A DNA stretch of 64,000 nt from Nocardia macrotermitis (GTDB lineage: Bacteria; Actinomycetota; Actinomycetes; Mycobacteriales; Mycobacteriaceae): contig NZ_WEGK01000001.1 of assembly GCF_009604405.1 (NCBI RefSeq), forward strand, positions 496,001 through 560,000. The letters are read 5' to 3'. The translations under genes and the position numbers were made by a program. Below, in pieces: positions 43,855 to 51,548 of the stretch (the first letter of the stretch is position 1; each line of letters opens with the position of its first letter). The notes beneath the pieces were generated by a model that was not told the DNA's origin, searched no databases, and worked only from the letters and a program-made list of their open reading frames with translations.

Positions 43855-44706
43855 ATGCGATTCGCCTTCAAAACCTCACCGCAGAACACCACCTGGGCCG
43901 ACATGCTGGCGGTCTGGCGCGCCGCGGACCAGATCGACGTCTTCGAGTCCGGTTGGACCTTCGACCACTTCTATCCGATCTTCTCCGATTCCACCGGCCC
44001 GTGCCTGGAGGGCTGGACAACACTGACCGCGCTGGCCCAGGCCACCACCCGGCTGCGGCTGGGCACGCTGGTGACCGGCATCCACTACCGGCATCCGGCG
44101 GTGCTGGCGAATATGGCCGCGGCACTGGACGTCATCTCCGACGGGCGGCTCGAACTCGGCATCGGCGCGGGCTGGAACGAGGAGGAGTCCGGCGCGTACG
44201 GCATCGAATTGGGCACCGTGCGTGAGCGTCTCGATCGTTTCGAGGAGGCGTGCCAGGTGTTGATCGGGCTGTTGAGCCAGGAGACAACGGATTTCGACGG
44301 CAAGTTCTATCAGCTGAAGGAGGCGCGCAACGAGCCGAAGGGTCCGCAGCGGCCGCATCCGCCGATCTGCATCGGCGGCAACGGCGAGAAGCGCACCCTG
44401 CGCATCACCGCGCGGTACGCCCAGCACTGGAATTTCGTCGGCGGCACCGCCGAGGAGTTCGCGCACAAGCGTTCGGTGCTCGCGGCGCACTGCGCCGATA
44501 TCGGCCGCGATCCCGCCGAGATCACCCTGTCCGCGCATCAGCGGCTCGAGCCGGGTCAGAGCAACGCCGAATTCATGGAGCAGATCGCCGCGTTCGAGGA
44601 GAAGGGCCTGGACCTGGCGATCATCTATATCCCGACGCCACACGATCCGGCCGTGCTCGAACCGCTGGCCGAGGCGATCCGCGATTCGGGTCTGCTGAAG
44701 TCCTGA
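43855..44706 (+). CDS. F420-dependent LLM-class oxidoreductase
   Basis: A 283-residue luciferase-like monooxygenase-fold enzyme (TIM barrel) of the F420-dependent class. Motifs: the RFAFKTSPQNTTWADM opening, TTRLRLGTLVTGIHYRHPAVLANMAAALDVISDGRLELGIGAGW (cofactor-binding and class signature), and PPICIGGNGEKRTLRI. It uses reduced F420 to reduce a hydride acceptor. The substrate is unknown; such enzymes act on aldehydes, ketones or aromatic compounds. ATG at 43855. An HsaA-like gene starts 120 bp downstream in the same direction. Confidence 0.9.
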   Translation: MRFAFKTSPQNTTWADMLAVWRAADQIDVFESGWTFDHFYPIFSDSTGPCLEGWTTLTALAQATTRLRLGTLVTGIHYRHPAVLANMAAALDVISDGRLELGIGAGWNEEESGAYGIELGTVRERLDRFEEACQVLIGLLSQETTDFDGKFYQLKEARNEPKGPQRPHPPICIGGNGEKRTLRITARYAQHWNFVGGTAEEFAHKRSVLAAHCADIGRDPAEITLSAHQRLEPGQSNAEFMEQIAAFEEKGLDLAIIYIPTPHDPAVLEPLAEAIRDSGLLKS

Positions 44707-44826
44707 CCGCGCAGGTGTCCGATGAGCGGGCACGACCGTCGTGACCGGCACGATTCGGGCCTACCGTCGTTGCTGTCCCCACTACGGTGTGGGGACGTCA
44801 ACGACAGCAGTTTCGGAGGTCCGTGG

Positions 44827-46011
44827 ATGTCGCACGAGGTTGTTCGTCGAGTCGAGGAGGTGGCCGCGAAGTTCGCCGCGGCCGCCGATGCGACCGAGCG
44901 TGGGGGCAAGCTGTCCGACGAGAGCGTCGCGCTGGTCCGGCAGGCCGGTGTGATGCGCATGCTGCAACCCGCCGAATTCGGTGGTTACGCAGCGCATCCC
45001 GGCGATTTCGCCGAGGCCGTGATGGCGGTGGCCAAGCGCTGCGGCGCGACCGGGTGGGTGTGCGGGGTCGGCGGCGTGCACCCGTGGGAGATGGCGCTGC
45101 TGGATCCCCGTGTGGCACAGGAACTCTGGGGTGAGAATCCGGACAGCTGGATGGCCTCGCCGTATGCGCCCCAGGGCACCGCGACGATCACCGACGACGG
45201 CTATATCGTCAAGGGGCACTGGAACTTCTCCTCCGGCACCGACCACTGCGACTGGGTGGTGCTGGGCGCGCTGGTCTGCGGTGCGGACGGCGCGCCGACC
45301 ACCCCACCGCAGGTCCTGCACGTGGTCATTCCGCGCGCGGACTACACGATCATCGACGACTCGTGGGACGTGATCGGCCTGTGCGGCACCGGAAGTAAGG
45401 ACGTCGTCGTGGACGGCGCCTATGTGCCCGCCTACCGCACGATCGACTCCAGCGAGGTCGCCGAGGGCGAACTGGCCGCCGAACGCGCGGGCCGCACCGA
45501 AACCCTCTACAAACTCCCCTTCTGGGCCATGTTCCCGTTGGGCATCACCTCCGCGGTCATCGGCATCTGCGAGGGCGCACTCGACGCCCACCTCGACTAC
45601 CAACGTGAACGCGTCAACGCCATGGGCACCCGCGTCAAGGACGATCCCTATGTCCTGTCGGCGATTTCGGAGGCGGCCGCGGAGATCGCCGCCTCCCGCA
45701 CCCACCTCATCGACGGCATCAGCCGCCTCTACGATCTGGCCGACGCGGGCAAGACGATCAGCTTCGAGAACCGATCCCTGGTGCGCCGCAACCAGGTTCG
45801 CGCCGCCTGGCGCGCCGTCGCCGCGGTGGACGAGATCTTCGCCCGCTCCGGCGGCAACGCCGCCCGCAAACGCACTCCCCTGCAACGCTTCTGGCGCGAC
45901 GCCCACGTCGGCCTCCAGCACGCCATCCACACCCCGGGCTCCCTCTACCACTCGGCCGCCCTGACTTCCATGGGCACGGAACCCGAAGGCCCGTTGCGCG
46001 CGATGATCTGA
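44827..46011 (+). CDS. HsaA-like flavin-dependent oxygenase (acyl-CoA dehydrogenase fold)
   Basis: A 394-residue acyl-CoA dehydrogenase-fold flavoprotein that resembles HsaA along its length, the oxygenase component hydroxylating 3-HSA in cholesterol ring degradation. Shared blocks are MLQPAEFGGYAAHPGDFAEAV, GATGWVCGVGGVHPWEMAL, SPYAPQGTATI, and the C-terminal NAARKRTPLQRFWRDAHVGLQHA. Length equals that of M. tuberculosis HsaA (394). ATG at 44827 follows CGGAGGTCC. It lacks the HsaBCD neighbours, so it may oxidise another aromatic or steroid-like substrate. A separate reductase must supply reduced flavin. Confidence 0.88.
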   Translation: MSHEVVRRVEEVAAKFAAAADATERGGKLSDESVALVRQAGVMRMLQPAEFGGYAAHPGDFAEAVMAVAKRCGATGWVCGVGGVHPWEMALLDPRVAQELWGENPDSWMASPYAPQGTATITDDGYIVKGHWNFSSGTDHCDWVVLGALVCGADGAPTTPPQVLHVVIPRADYTIIDDSWDVIGLCGTGSKDVVVDGAYVPAYRTIDSSEVAEGELAAERAGRTETLYKLPFWAMFPLGITSAVIGICEGALDAHLDYQRERVNAMGTRVKDDPYVLSAISEAAAEIAASRTHLIDGISRLYDLADAGKTISFENRSLVRRNQVRAAWRAVAAVDEIFARSGGNAARKRTPLQRFWRDAHVGLQHAIHTPGSLYHSAALTSMGTEPEGPLRAMI

Positions 46012-46049
46012 CTGATCCGATAGCGCTGATACACCCACGGCAACGTCTG

Positions 46050-46286
46050 ATGATCTGCGCCGCACTGACACAGGCGAAGGAACTGCGATTCGACCCGCTG
46101 GCAAAGACTCTCGGCATGAGCCCACCGACCCTGAGCAAACACGTCGGCCAACTGCACGAGGCAGGTTACGTCGCCACCCGCCCCGACCACCGGGACTCGC
46201 GCCGCCAGTGGATCAACCTCACCCCTGTCGGGCGGGAGGCGTATGAAGGGCACATCGCGGCCTTACGACTTCTCATGCCGGAATAA
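46050..46286 (+). CDS. short winged-helix transcriptional regulator, possibly truncated
   Basis: A 78-residue winged-helix protein (FDPLAKTLGMSPPTLSKHVGQLHEAGYVATRPDHRDSRRQWINLTPVGREAY) of the small MarR/ArsR-like group. Related proteins normally begin some 12-15 residues earlier, and the bases upstream of ATG 46050 translate in frame as DPIALIHPRQRL, the expected family opening, but with no ATG, GTG or TTG before it. Either a rare CTG (46008 or 46026) is used or the start codon has been lost. It follows the HsaA-like gene by 38 bp and may regulate it. Confidence 0.6.
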   Translation: MICAALTQAKELRFDPLAKTLGMSPPTLSKHVGQLHEAGYVATRPDHRDSRRQWINLTPVGREAYEGHIAALRLLMPE

Positions 46287-46345
46287 CGGACGGTAGGACA
46301 TCACCTGGATTGTTCAGCGGCACAACCGATGTCGCGCCGTGTGAG

Positions 46346-47443
46346 TTACGCACGCGGGCGGTGGGCGCTCGGCGGGGTGCCGGTCCATCGGGTGAAGGAT
46401 CTGCTGAATGCCGCGGCGCTGGTGTAGCCGAGGCGGGCCGCGGTCTCGGTGACGGTGAGGTCGAGGACGCCGAGCATGTCGAGGGCGAGCGCGCAGCGGA
46501 CCTCGTCTCGGAGGATGCGAAAGTTGGTTCCCTCCTCGGCGAGTCGTCGGTGCAGGGTGCGGCGGTCCATGTTCAGTCCGGCCGCGATCTCGTCCGCGGT
46601 GGGGGCGGCGTGGATCTGTTGCAGGAGCATGGCGCGGATCCTGGTGGCGAGTCGACCGCGCTGGTGGCGACGCTGCAACAGGTCCAGGCACTGCTGCTCG
46701 CACAGGGCGGCGGTGGCCGGATCGGGCATCGACATCGGTTCGGCGAGCAGATCGAGCGGAAAGGTCAGTTCCGTGGTCGGGCGGTCGGCGATGATCCGGA
46801 CCCGTTCGATCGGATCGTGCGCGAGGTCGGTGAGCATCCGGGTCATACCCTCGGTCATCTTCGCCACGCGGTGCTCGGGAAGCGCCAACTCGAGACGCGT
46901 ATCGCCGAGCCGATCCACGAGTTCCGGGCTCAGACAACGCAATACGATCACGCCGAAGATGATGACGATATCCCGTTCGAGCAGGAAGGCACGGACGTCG
47001 GCGGGCAGGTCCTCGTGCCGGAACGTTATCCGCCCGGTCGTCCTGCCGAAGCCGGCCGTGATGTCGATGAACCGGTTGCCGATCCGCAGGGTTTGCAGTG
47101 CGACGCGCAGGGCGTCGCCGGCGGTGGGGCTGCTGAGCATGGCGAAGCCGAGCAGGCCGAAGTTGGTCAGCGAGAAGCGCATTGCGACCTCGGTGCCGAG
47201 TCCGGGTAGATCCCCGAGGGTTTGCACCAGGTTTCGCGCGACGGAAAGCTCTTGTACGGCTTCGACTTCCAGGTCGTCGGCGTCGAGATCGGCCGGCAGG
47301 AGTCCGGTCGAGGCGAGCAGACGACGCTCCGCGATCCCGTGCTCGATTCCGACCCGGACCAGGTGCCGGATTCCGATGACGCCGCGCCTGAAATCCCATG
47401 ACGGTTCCTCCACCGTGCCGAAAGTATCAAGGTTCTGTCCCAC
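46346..47443 (-). CDS. AraC-family regulator
   Basis: A 365-residue AraC regulator with an N-terminal ligand-binding-type domain (VGIEHGIAERRLLAS, GDLPGLGTEVAMRFSL) and a C-terminal AraC DNA-binding domain (DRRTLHRRLAEEGTNFRIL, VTETAARLGYTSAAAFSRSFTRWTGTPPSAHR). The N-terminal type is the arabinose-binding-like domain of OruR/ArgR-like regulators. GTG at 47443 is a best guess; GTG at 47413 is possible and the open frame runs to 47530. It is divergent from the MFS exporter and likely controls it. Confidence 0.85.
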   Translation of the reverse strand: MGQNLDTFGTVEEPSWDFRRGVIGIRHLVRVGIEHGIAERRLLASTGLLPADLDADDLEVEAVQELSVARNLVQTLGDLPGLGTEVAMRFSLTNFGLLGFAMLSSPTAGDALRVALQTLRIGNRFIDITAGFGRTTGRITFRHEDLPADVRAFLLERDIVIIFGVIVLRCLSPELVDRLGDTRLELALPEHRVAKMTEGMTRMLTDLAHDPIERVRIIADRPTTELTFPLDLLAEPMSMPDPATAALCEQQCLDLLQRRHQRGRLATRIRAMLLQQIHAAPTADEIAAGLNMDRRTLHRRLAEEGTNFRILRDEVRCALALDMLGVLDLTVTETAARLGYTSAAAFSRSFTRWTGTPPSAHRPRA

Positions 47444-47533
47444 GGGGTCGTTCCGGTCGGCTCGAACGACTCGTACGGTGACGTGAGGTTCCGACGCGGT
47501 GCCGTCCGCCAGCGACAAGAAGGTCCACAACCG

Positions 47534-49084
47534 ATGCGTTCCAAGGTGATTCGATGGCTCGGACTTGCTGCCCTGTGCTTTGCCGAGTTACTGGTGTTCC
47601 TGGACAACACCATCGTCAATGTCGCGTTGCCGAAGATTTCGATGGATCTGGGCGCCAACACCTCCGGGTTGCAGTTGGTGGTGGACATGTACACGCTCGT
47701 ATTCGCGGGCTTACTGCTGACCGGCGGATATCTGGGTGACCGCTTCGGACGCAAAACCGTGCTCCTGGTCGGAATCACGGGTTTCGCGGCGGTGTCCGCG
47801 CTGGCGGCGATATCGCAGGACCTGGAGCAACTGATCACCGCACGGGCGGGCCTCGGGCTCTTTGCCGCCCTTGTGTTTCCGGCCACCCTCGCCATCGTGG
47901 TCATCCTGTTCGACAACCTCACCGAACGCGCGATCGCGGTGGCGACCTGGGCCGCGGTCGCCGGAATCGCCGCCGCGATCGGCCCGGTGGTGGGCGGTTG
48001 GCTGCTCGACCATTACTCGTGGGGTTCGATCTTCTGGATCAATGTTCCCGCCGGTGTCGTCGCCCTGTTCGGGGTCGCGGCGCTTATTCCGCCCAACAGG
48101 AATCCCGAAGTCGGACGCTTCGATCTCGGTGGCGTGGTGCTGTCGATGGCCGGCATCTCGATCGTCGTCTACAGCGTGATCGAAGCCCCGCACCACGGCT
48201 GGCCGACCATCCGCACGATCGGCGGGCTCGTGGTCGGTATCGCGATCATCGCGGCCTACGTGGTGTGGGAGAACCGATTCTCCTCGCCATTGTTCGACAT
48301 CCGCCTGTTCCGCGACCGCGGTTTCGCCGCCGCGGCACTGCTCCTGACATTCGGCATGTTCGCCCTCATGGGATTCGTATTCCTGATGACGCAATATTTC
48401 CAGGGCATCAAAGAATTCTCGCCTTTGGAAACAGGCACCCGAACACTGCCTTTCGCCCTCGCAATGGCGATTTTCGCCGGCCCGAGCATGTGGTTGGGCT
48501 CGAAGATCGGCGCGGGCCGGATCGCCGCGATCGGATCACTCGTCATGGCCGTGGCCTTCTGGCTCACCGTACGATACGACGCGAACACCTCGTACTGGGG
48601 CGTGATCGTGCCCGTCATGATCACATTGGCCGCAGGCGTGGCACTGGTCTCGGGACCGGCGACCTTCCTGGTCCTCAACGAGTTGTCGACCGGACAGGCC
48701 GGCGCCGGATCCGCGGTCAACGACACGAGCCGCGAACTCGGCGGAACACTGGGAGTCGCCGTACTCGGCTCGATTCTCGCGTCGGTGTACTCCGCAAAGA
48801 TAACCACCGGCCTGGCCGACATCCCATTGCCGCAACCCGCACGCATCGCGGCAACGAATTCCATGCTGACAGGAGTCCAGGCCGCCCGCTCGGCCCCGGG
48901 CCCCATCGGCACCCAACTCAGCGGCCTCGTCAAAGGCGCCTTCCTCGACGGCTTCCACCTCGCCTCCCTCGTCGCCGGAAGCGTTGCGGCAGTCGCCGCT
49001 GTCGCCGGATGGCTCTTGTTCAAACCGATCCCGAAACCCTATGCACCACTGCTGAATCCGACGATTTCAGCGGCGGGTTCGTGA
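47534..49084 (+). CDS. MFS drug-efflux transporter (DHA2 type, 14 helices)
   Basis: A 516-residue major facilitator transporter of the 14-helix DHA2 family. The motif-C-like segment (VAGIAAAIGPVVGGWLLDHYSWGSIFWINVPAG) is typical of proton-driven multidrug exporters; the LGDRFGRKTVLL loop is motif A. ATG at 47534 follows AGAAGG. It is divergently arranged with the AraC gene, so it is likely induced by the AraC ligand. Its 3' end overlaps the convergent propeller-protein gene by 46 bp, so the two may interfere by antisense transcription. Confidence 0.9.
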   Translation: MRSKVIRWLGLAALCFAELLVFLDNTIVNVALPKISMDLGANTSGLQLVVDMYTLVFAGLLLTGGYLGDRFGRKTVLLVGITGFAAVSALAAISQDLEQLITARAGLGLFAALVFPATLAIVVILFDNLTERAIAVATWAAVAGIAAAIGPVVGGWLLDHYSWGSIFWINVPAGVVALFGVAALIPPNRNPEVGRFDLGGVVLSMAGISIVVYSVIEAPHHGWPTIRTIGGLVVGIAIIAAYVVWENRFSSPLFDIRLFRDRGFAAAALLLTFGMFALMGFVFLMTQYFQGIKEFSPLETGTRTLPFALAMAIFAGPSMWLGSKIGAGRIAAIGSLVMAVAFWLTVRYDANTSYWGVIVPVMITLAAGVALVSGPATFLVLNELSTGQAGAGSAVNDTSRELGGTLGVAVLGSILASVYSAKITTGLADIPLPQPARIAATNSMLTGVQAARSAPGPIGTQLSGLVKGAFLDGFHLASLVAGSVAAVAAVAGWLLFKPIPKPYAPLLNPTISAAGS

Positions 49085-50937
49085 CAGAAGGCGAGCACTC
49101 CCCCCGGGACTGCGATGGCTCGAGGGATGCAATTGCCCTCGGCATCCACCTCCCCGAGCTGGTGATCCGCGAGAGGGTGTCCGTCGACGCGACTCCAGGA
49201 ACGCACATGCACGTACTTCTCCGCACGCTCTCGCGGACCGGTGTAGTTGGTGACCTGGATCAGTTCGTGTTCCAGGAATATGACATCGGTGCGATATTCC
49301 TGCCTGTTGTTGATGAAACCCGGAAGACGATACAGCTGTGCACCGGTCGCGGTGGCGACGAGGACGTACGGCTCGGCATCGTTGGGAGTACGCCGATCGG
49401 TTTTGACCTGCTGGGTGTTGTCCAGGCTCGAGGCGACCACTTCGGGGGTATGCAGCATGCTGGTCACGCTGGCTGTGGTCAGCTGGTGTGGGCCGGTGAG
49501 GACGAGCTTGTCGAAATCGGAGGCGTTGGCCGGAAACCAGGAAATGACAACGGTATTGGCGATACTACTCAGGAGGGCACCGCCTTCTTCGGGGAGTCCG
49601 GTATCTTTACCGAGAGTGCGGGTGTGCACGACAGTGCCTGTGGCGGAATCGATCTCGTCGACCTGAACCCACCGCTTGTTGCCTTCCTGGCAGCGAGTGA
49701 CGCGATAGATCGATGTGTCGGTGATAGCCGTCTGTGCCTTGCTGTCGGCGCACTCGCTCGGATCCACGGTCGCCGACCACATACGCGCACCGGTCCGGGC
49801 GTCGTAACGCATGACACGAGTGTCATCGGAGCCGATCAGAGGCTCGGGTGTCGTACGCGGCCAAGAGTATTCGCCGACCTGGAGACTGACGGCATCGTAG
49901 TCGTGAGTGAAATCCGAGTTCTTCCACAGTATTCGACCCGTCATCGCGTCGAATGCCTGCCAGCCCAACCACTCCCAGTGCGCGATCACCACCGTGCCGT
50001 TGTCCAGTGAATGCAGACTGTCGGGGCTGTAGCGCACGGCGTCGGCATCCGCGGGCATATTGTCGGGTTGGATGCGCAGGTAATGCCAGCGAGGCTTCCC
50101 TGTGACACCGTCGTATGCGGTGAGCCCCGGACCTGCGGCAGCGACGAATCCCGCCCCGCCCGGCACAACATCCATCGCTGCCACACCGAAAGCGGTATCG
50201 GTCGCCTTGGCCTGAATTCGATACCGCACGCTTCCCAGCCGGCTCGGCACGGGTGCTACAGCCACCACGGACGCAGTGGTGTGATCGACACGGACATCGT
50301 CATCGCCTGCACGAACCGCCACAACGGTCACCGCTACGGATATCAACAACCCCACCGCCGCGAGCACACCGTAACTACGCACCGATACAACGCGAACATG
50401 CTGCGGCCACCGCAACACCCCCGCCGACAGTATCGTCGCCGCGACAACCAGAACCCCAGCGCCGATCGCGGTAGGCAGACTCTCGAACAACGGGTACTGC
50501 CAACGGATTACGGCATACCGCTGCGCCAGATGGCTCGTCAAAGCCATGATCGGCAACACCGCGACGCCACCCAGAAACATGAACGCGACAGCAGGCCCGG
50601 CTCGATCCTTCCACGGCCACCGCAACTGTGGCCGCTTCACCGCAATCACCACAGCGGCAACGACCAGAGCGCCGACAACCAACGCTGTGATCGCATACCG
50701 AATCGAGAGGCCATCCGCATCCACCTCAGCCTGCCGCCGGAAGAAGTACGCGCGATCCCCCGGCCGATCCGAAGCGAACCCAAGGCTGTAAATCGCCAGC
50801 CCAACCCCACCAACCAGCAACCCAGCCCCAATGCCAGCGGCCCCCACGGCCACCCGTACTCCCCAATCCAGCAACCGCGAACTCTTCCCACCGCTCGTCA
50901 CGACCAGAGCTTCACGCCGCGTCTCATCGCCTGTCAT
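49039..50937 (-). CDS. membrane protein with C-terminal PQQ-like beta-propeller
   Basis: A 632-residue protein with about five transmembrane helices in the first 200 residues (GVRVAVGAAGIGAGLLVGGVGLAIYSLG, ITALVVGALVVAAVVIAV, AVAFMFLGGVAVLPIMAL and others) and an exported C-terminal PQQ_2-like propeller (GLTAYDGVTGKPRWHYLRI, AFDAMTGRILWKN, RYDARTGARMWSATV, DSATGTVVHTRTLG are successive blades). Function unknown; such propellers bind ligands or partner proteins outside the membrane. ATG at 50937 follows AAGGAG. It is the last minus-strand gene of the T7SS-related series, 62 bp after the DUF3558 lipoprotein gene, and may be co-transcribed with it. Confidence 0.8.
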   Translation of the reverse strand: MTGDETRREALVVTSGGKSSRLLDWGVRVAVGAAGIGAGLLVGGVGLAIYSLGFASDRPGDRAYFFRRQAEVDADGLSIRYAITALVVGALVVAAVVIAVKRPQLRWPWKDRAGPAVAFMFLGGVAVLPIMALTSHLAQRYAVIRWQYPLFESLPTAIGAGVLVVAATILSAGVLRWPQHVRVVSVRSYGVLAAVGLLISVAVTVVAVRAGDDDVRVDHTTASVVAVAPVPSRLGSVRYRIQAKATDTAFGVAAMDVVPGGAGFVAAAGPGLTAYDGVTGKPRWHYLRIQPDNMPADADAVRYSPDSLHSLDNGTVVIAHWEWLGWQAFDAMTGRILWKNSDFTHDYDAVSLQVGEYSWPRTTPEPLIGSDDTRVMRYDARTGARMWSATVDPSECADSKAQTAITDTSIYRVTRCQEGNKRWVQVDEIDSATGTVVHTRTLGKDTGLPEEGGALLSSIANTVVISWFPANASDFDKLVLTGPHQLTTASVTSMLHTPEVVASSLDNTQQVKTDRRTPNDAEPYVLVATATGAQLYRLPGFINNRQEYRTDVIFLEHELIQVTNYTGPRERAEKYVHVRSWSRVDGHPLADHQLGEVDAEGNCIPRAIAVPGGVLAFCHEPAAEIVGFSSGA

Positions 50938-50999
50938 CCCCACTCCTTCGATTCGGAGCGTTCCCCCGCCCCACGACATCATCCAAAACTGTAGCGATC

Positions 51000-51548
51000 T
51001 TATTTGGCAGCAAGAAGCGGAACCAACTCGCCCGCAAGTTTGACCGGATAATCACATGACCCGCTGGAGTAGACGCCATCCAAAAGCAATCGGTAATCAG
51101 TCATTTCTACAGCCAGAATACATTGACCCGGGTACTTCGAATCGCTTTCGAGTACGGCAGCCCGCCCGGCCACTTCAAGTTCGCGCATTTCCTGTTGCTG
51201 CACGCCCTCAACCCACGACTTGAAGTATTGCAGAGTAAAATTCACAGACTCCAGATGGAATTTCTCAGAGCGCCCTGGACCATACGCCATCAGACAACCC
51301 TTGAATTTCAGATTATACTCATTAAAGACATCGCGGAACTCGTTCGGCGCACTGACCTCAAGGTTCAGCTTCGAAAGGTCGGCCTTAGATATAGCAATGC
51401 AGGGGTCGAGATCAAAAGGCTTCGAAAACAGTTCTGTAGTTGCATGCGATGCCGAAGGCTCCGCTCCACCCCCGCAGCCAGCTCCTGAAATCAGCGCGCC
51501 CACCAGTAGCGCTGCATACAGGCATGAGCGAAATCGCAATCGGCTCAT
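51000..51548 (-). CDS. DUF3558-type lipoprotein
   Basis: A 182-residue lipoprotein with signal peptide and lipobox GAGC (mature Cys25), followed by a DUF3558 domain (DPCIAISKADLSKLNLEVS, KGCLMAYGPGR, CILAVEMTDYRLLLDG) with its conserved Cys pair. DUF3558 lipoproteins are common in mycolata and are often neighbours of T7SS substrates; function is unknown. Its ATG overlaps the stop of the upstream 793-residue gene by 4 nt (ATGA), so translation is coupled. DNA here is visibly AT-richer than the window average. Confidence 0.88.
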   Translation of the reverse strand: MSRLRFRSCLYAALLVGALISGAGCGGGAEPSASHATTELFSKPFDLDPCIAISKADLSKLNLEVSAPNEFRDVFNEYNLKFKGCLMAYGPGRSEKFHLESVNFTLQYFKSWVEGVQQQEMRELEVAGRAAVLESDSKYPGQCILAVEMTDYRLLLDGVYSSGSCDYPVKLAGELVPLLAAK

